From: Cyprinodon diabolis
Lineage: Eukaryota > Chordata > Actinopteri > Cyprinodontiformes > Cyprinodontidae
Direction: 5' to 3'
DNA length: 64,000 nucleotides
Assembly: GCA_030533445.1 (NCBI GenBank)
Contig: CM060069.1
Location: forward strand, 33,032,337-33,096,336
The notes beneath the pieces were generated by a model, which made no database searches, was not told where the DNA came from, and worked only from the letters and a program-made list of their open reading frames with translations. The position numbers and the translations under genes were made by a program. Shown here piece after piece: positions 59,597 to 64,000 of this stretch (position 1 is its first letter; every line of letters starts with the position of its first letter).

Positions 59597-60800
59597 CACT
59601 CACCGGCCACTTTATTAGGTACCCCATGCTAGTAACGGGTTGGACCCCCTTTTGCCTTCAGAACTGCCTCAATTCTTCGTGGCATAGATTCAACAAGGTG
59701 CTGGAAGCATTCCTCAGAGAGTTTGGTCCATATTGACCTGATGGCATCACACAGTCGCCGCAGATTTGTCGGCTGCACATCCATGATGCGAATCTCCCGT
59801 TCCACCACATCCCAAAGATGCTCTATTGGATTGAGATCTGGTGACTGTGGAGGCCATTTGAGTACAGTGAACTCATTGTCATGTTCAAGAAACCAGTCTG
59901 AGATGATTCCAGCTTTATGACATGGCGCATTATCCTGCTGAAAGTAGCCATCAGAAGTTAGGTACATTGTGGTCATAAAGGGATGGACATGGTCAGCAAC
60001 AATACTCAGGTAGGCTGTGGCGTTGCAACGATGCTCAATTGGTACCAAAGGGCCCAAAGAGTGCCAAGAAAATATTCCCCACACCATGACACCACCACCA
60101 CCAGCCTGAACCGTTGATACAAGGCAGGATGGATCCATGCTTTCATGTTGTAGACGCCAAATTCTGACCCTACCATCCGAATGTCGCAGCAGAAATCGAG
60201 ACTCATTTGACCAGGCAACGTTTTTCCAATCTTCTATTGTCCAATTTCGATGAGCTTGTACAAATTGTAGCCTCAATTTCCTGTTCTTAGCTGGTACCCG
60301 GTGTGGTCTTCTGCTGCTGTAGCCCATCTGCCTCAAAGTTCGACGTACTGTGCATTCAGAGATGCTCTTCTGCCCACCTCGGGTGGTTATTTGAGTCACT
60401 GTTGCCCTTCTATCAGCTCGAACCAGTCTGGCCATTCTCCTCTGACCTCTGGCATCAACAAGGCATTTCCGCCCACAGAACTGCCGCTCACTGGATGTTT
60501 TTTTCTTTTTCGGACCATTCTCTGTAAACCCTAGAGATGGTTGTGCGTCAAAATCCCAGTAGATCAGCAGTTTCTGAAATACTCAGACCAGCCCTTCTGG
60601 CACCAACAATCATGCCACGTTCAAAGTCACTCAAATCACCTTTCTTCCCCGTACTGATGCTCAGTTTGTACTGCAGGAGATTGTTTTGACCATGTCTACA
60701 TGCCTAAATGCACTGAGTTGCCGCCATGTGATTGGCTGCTTAGAAATTAAGTGTTAACGAGCAGTTGGACAGGTGTACCTAATAAAGTGGCCGGTGAGTG
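59597..60800 (-). mobile_element. Tc1/mariner DD36E-type element, copy 2 (full length)
   Basis: 1204 bp between inverted repeats 'cactcaccggccactttatt' (left) and its complement at the right end, each flanked by TA (59595-59596, 60801-60802). It is the same family as 40764-41895 and retains the end missing there. The transposase gene on the minus strand is inactive. Ends are intact, so it could still be moved by a related transposase. Confidence 0.92.
59629..60652 (-). pseudogene. DD36E transposase pseudogene, copy 2
   Basis: The normal start is ACG here (60652-60650), not ATG. The same TGA in the DLLGF-x-RTTISRVYREW block and the same seven-A frameshift as in copy 1 follow. From MARLVRADRRATVTQ (60435) a 268-codon frame runs to the natural end VLKAKGGPTRY. 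Two in-frame losses are visible against copy 1: TTRYNQGGQ is TTRGGQ, and PLLSAKN is PAKN. The first catalytic aspartate is changed: AWSDES in copy 1 is AWSNES here, D to N. The second D (QQDNAPCH) and the E (NPIEHLW) are 36 residues apart. The protein would be inactive. Confidence 0.88.
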
Positions 60801-60802
60801 TA

Positions 60803-62090
60803 TATATCAATTTGATTTGTAAATAAGGATGAATATGTTTGTGTAAAGCCAACATGCACAGGTCCAAAGAAGAAATAAATAGATTTAAATTTGTTAAAAT
60901 AGATTCGAAGTGGGGAACATTCTCCTCCACTTCTTGGAGGTTTTTTTTCCCATCTCTATTGAAAAGTACAGACATTTCTGATCAAAGCTATTCAGTTTGC
61001 CCACTCCTGTTCTCTCATTCTGCTGTATCTGACTCCTAGGATTTTTTCTCCCATTCCTTTTTTTCACAACCTCTCTAATCCAGGCTTGTAAAATATTAAC
61101 TGCCCTTCCCTTGCTCTTCACCATTTATCCTCCTTCCTTTGGTGTACCCATTTTCATTTTCAAACCTTTATGCTTTTCGTCTTTTCACTCCGTCGCTCTT
61201 TTCTTTCACTCCCTGCTCCCTTTTTTTCTCCCCCCTTGCTCTTCTTATCTCAGTCGCTGTGGTTCATCTCAGAACACAGACATCCAAATTGAAGTATCAA
61301 TTAACCCCCGCCTGTCTGAGAATCTTCTCCAGCACATAGCTGTCAGACAGCAATGATCAGACCAACCTGCGCAAGCACTCTGTACGTTTACATGCAGCGG
61401 TGGGGCCAAGATAAGATGGGCAGGAAACAGGAAGTGGATTTATTTGAGCTTTGCTGCCCTGACTCAGACACAGACATGTAGAGAAAACACACAAATGCAC
61501 TCACACACAAATACTCGCACAGCTGCAGCTGCCTCAGTGTTCACATGAAAGGAGAGGCAAATGCAGAAAGAGTTGGGGAGGAATGAATGTTAATCTCTCT
61601 GTGGGAAAGAGACAGGAGAGGATAAAGTGATAACTTCATTCCAATATGTTTGGAAAGGAAGTGAATATGTGTGAGCATGTGCATGGATAGTTCTAACCAA
61701 GTTTTTTTTTTCTCTTTTTCTGCTTCCTTCACAATAATATGTCCCGGATGAGTGTGCAAAAGTACATTAAAGCACACGTGGGTTGTGTGCATCTTTATCA
61801 GTGCAAGACTGTGGAAGTGTCAACAGGAGTTTATTGCTGAAACTTATGTCATGGTGCAGTTAATCGGATCCCTGGCTTTTAAATCGACAGGGGGATTTAC
61901 TGTTTTGCTGTCTCTTAACCCATGAACATCAGAGGAACTGACTAACCAGCTGTGTTACATGGTTAGATGCTATACACAAGGTCAGCGTCCTTGTTTAAAA
62001 ACATAAAATGATACATAACAGCCCAACATTTTATAGTACAAAATATTTCAATATTACTTAACTGGCTATTGTAAGAAAATTTTCTAGGGT
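60803..62090. other. Non-coding sequence with pyrimidine tract and possible regulatory cluster
   Basis: A C/T-rich tract lies at about 61130-61250. At 61409-61466 GATA (AGATAAG), ETS (ACAGGAAGTG) and AP-1 (TGACTCA) type motifs fall within 60 bp. No exon recognised. Confidence 0.35.
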
Positions 62091-62336
62091 GGAGTATTAG
62101 GGGCCAGGCTAGAGATTTTCTATTTCTTCTACTTCGAGAATGAAGTTGTAACATTACGACAAGATTTAAGAGAATAAAGTCACAAAGAGAATAGTCATAA
62201 AAAGTTATGACTTTATTCTCATAACATTACGACTTTATTCTCGTAATGTTACAACTTTTTTCTTGTAACTATACAACTTTATTCTCAAAATGAATAATGA
62301 AAAAAAAAAAAAAATCGAACCTGGCCCTAATACTCC
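62091..62336. mobile_element. MITE with palindromic TTTATTCTC repeats
   Basis: The left end 'ggagtattaggggccaggct' and the right end reverse-complemented 'ggagtattagggccaggtt' form an inverted repeat. The 246 bp interior consists largely of direct and inverted copies of a 'gactttattctcgtaatgtt'-like unit (best seen 62205-62275), so much of it can fold back on itself. No coding. No clear target duplication. Confidence 0.7.
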
Positions 62337-64000
62337 GTTGTAATTTTCAACTAATGCTGCAACAAGAAAAAAATTCAAACATAGAATGAAGCAAGGCAGT
62401 TTATCCAATAAATAGACTTGTTTGTAACACACTGAAGTGACACATGCATAAGTTGATCTCCATTGTTTTTAGTAGATTTTCAATTCGATTCAAGTCAAAT
62501 GTTTGACTTGGCTATTCTAGAATCTGCATTTTTGACTTAGGATAAATTCCATAGCTGTGTATTTTAGGATTATCGTCTTATTGAAAAAGTGAGATTTGTT
62601 TGATCTTCAGATTCTCTACGAAAATACCATTGTAGATTTTTTTTCATTCTTCCTCCTGCGGTATGATGTTCCTTCCTTTCTCCAAACAGTGTATGTGTGC
62701 AGTCACATCCAAAGACTTCATTTTGTGCCAGAAAATCTGCAGTAGACAAGCTTCAACATGTTATGTGTCTGCATAGTTGATTTTGTGCAGTGAATGTGCA
62801 TAGAGGGCGTAGTGGTTCAGTGCATAACTTGTTGTTTTAGTGAAAAGAAGAAAAAAAAAGCACCTTGTAATCTCAGGTCTTTCTGAAGCTTTGTGTGAGA
62901 TGTCCTTGGTTCTTGGACAGCTTTATCTTTTCAACTCCTTCGCATCTGTCAGAAGTCCTGTAAGGAGCAGCTGATCATGACTAGTTTGTTGGGAAATGCT
63001 CTTTGCAATGATTATGATCATGAATTTTAAGAAATCTTGTTCTTTAAGAGAAGTGCAATAGCTGATCAATAATATTCTATGAGTTTCTCCAACTAAATCT
63101 TGAAAGCTTTTGTTGTCACTTGAAAATGTATTTCCCTGACATCCCTGCACACCAGCCATGCAATCATGAGGCAGTTTAGCTGCAAACATACCTAAATGTG
63201 TTTCCACTCGTGTCTGATATGTGCTCCAGAGAGCGCATTATAACACATCTGTGTTAATGTGTTTGAACAATGCATAAAGCCTTCTTAGTTTGGAGGTTGT
63301 TTACACAGTAAATAGCAATTTCAGCCTGTGATAGGAGACTTTGGGACGGCACGGTAAATAAATAGAGTAAAGCAAAGACTTTTACCGTACCCTGTAATCT
63401 CCTACTCTTAAATAGGTGTTTTTCTCACACCGACAATTTTATATAACTCATTTAGTAGTTAAACAAATCTTGTTAAATATGATGTTTAAAAAGTTGTTTT
63501 TACTCAGAGGCGTGTTTAGATTTGCAGTTAAGAATTTTTGGAACCTGAATTTTTTTTTCGTCACACGGCATGCTTTACATTGGAGGGCAGTGCTTGAGTA
63601 TTTTGAATCTTATCATTTCTATTATTATGACCTTTTTTTTAAAATATATGCTTGAGTTGGCCGTAGCTATAAGGATTATCAATTCCTATATAATCAAATT
63701 TGAACTGTAAAAATTATTATATTTCTGTGGCTTTTTGACTTCGAAGATAAACTTTCCAAGTTTTTTTAAATTTGAAAGTTTGACAGAGATGAAGGTTAGC
63801 ACTATTGCCCCACCACAATCTTACAGTTGCAAACACCCTGAAAGAACAAAAAGGGAGAGCAAAAAATAAATAAATAAAAAATTGCTATGATATATCTTTT
63901 TAAGCTAAGCTGGTATCTCTATGAATTAACAGTTTCACTGTTGAACTTTGAAAAGGACCGGCTCCCCTCAGGCATAAAAATGGGATTCACTGATAAATGT
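62337..64000. other. AT-rich sequence, nothing recognised
   Basis: Text near 62810-62880 ('gggcgtagtggttcagtgca') faintly recalls a tRNA-like SINE head but lacks a B box. No exons or repeat ends recognised. Confidence 0.4.

Overview
The window looks like AT-rich, gene-poor DNA from a ray-finned (teleost) fish. The repeat families point there: a Rex3/Expander-like RTE LINE with a GGATG tail, L2-group LINE tails ending in an ATTGAATTG-type repeat, Tc1-like elements with about 200 bp inverted repeats, a PIF/Harbinger element with a HARBI1-like protein, hAT-type elements, and many (TA)n, (GATA)n and (AC)n microsatellites. I cannot tell the species. No bacterial-style operons, rRNA, functional tRNA or CRISPR arrays were seen.

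Layout: 1-6 kb holds a LINE tail, a probable solo LTR and a degenerate L2 LINE. 8.0-8.6 kb holds a second LINE reverse-transcriptase relic. 13.36-13.64 kb is a short retroposon with a perfect 12 bp target duplication. 14.9-19.3 kb is a hAT-type transposon (8 bp target duplication) carrying a nearly full-length Rex3-like RTE inside it (9 bp target duplication), followed by another RTE relic at 19.5-20.2 kb. 25.45 kb holds the only host-gene exon I can propose: a short signal-peptide exon on the + strand with good splice sites. 28.6-31.4 kb is a Harbinger element (TAA target duplication) broken by a Tc1 element whose 340-residue transposase is open and has all three DD34E residues. 40.8-41.9 kb and 59.6-60.8 kb hold two closely related DD36E Tc1-group copies sharing the same inactivating mutations. 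48.1-49.2 kb is an old Tc1 relic interrupted by a 5'-truncated Rex3-like copy. MITE-like elements lie at 40.1-40.6 kb and 62.1-62.3 kb, with weaker relics near 50, 55.3 and 55.8 kb.

The rest is single-copy-looking intergenic or intronic sequence. Several moderately GC-rich blocks with recognisable factor motifs (about 3.0, 12.5, 21.8-22.4, 34.6 and 61.4 kb) are only candidates for conserved non-coding elements. If the exon at 25.45 kb is real, everything to its right up to the window end could be its first intron, since no later exon was recognised.

The best leads are the nested transposons, which give a relative order of insertion, the intact Tc1 transposase, the twin DD36E copies that must have spread after losing their own transposase, and a 145 bp duplicated segment (49.4 and 52.6 kb) whose differences look coding-like. 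I saw no clear new multi-gene system.
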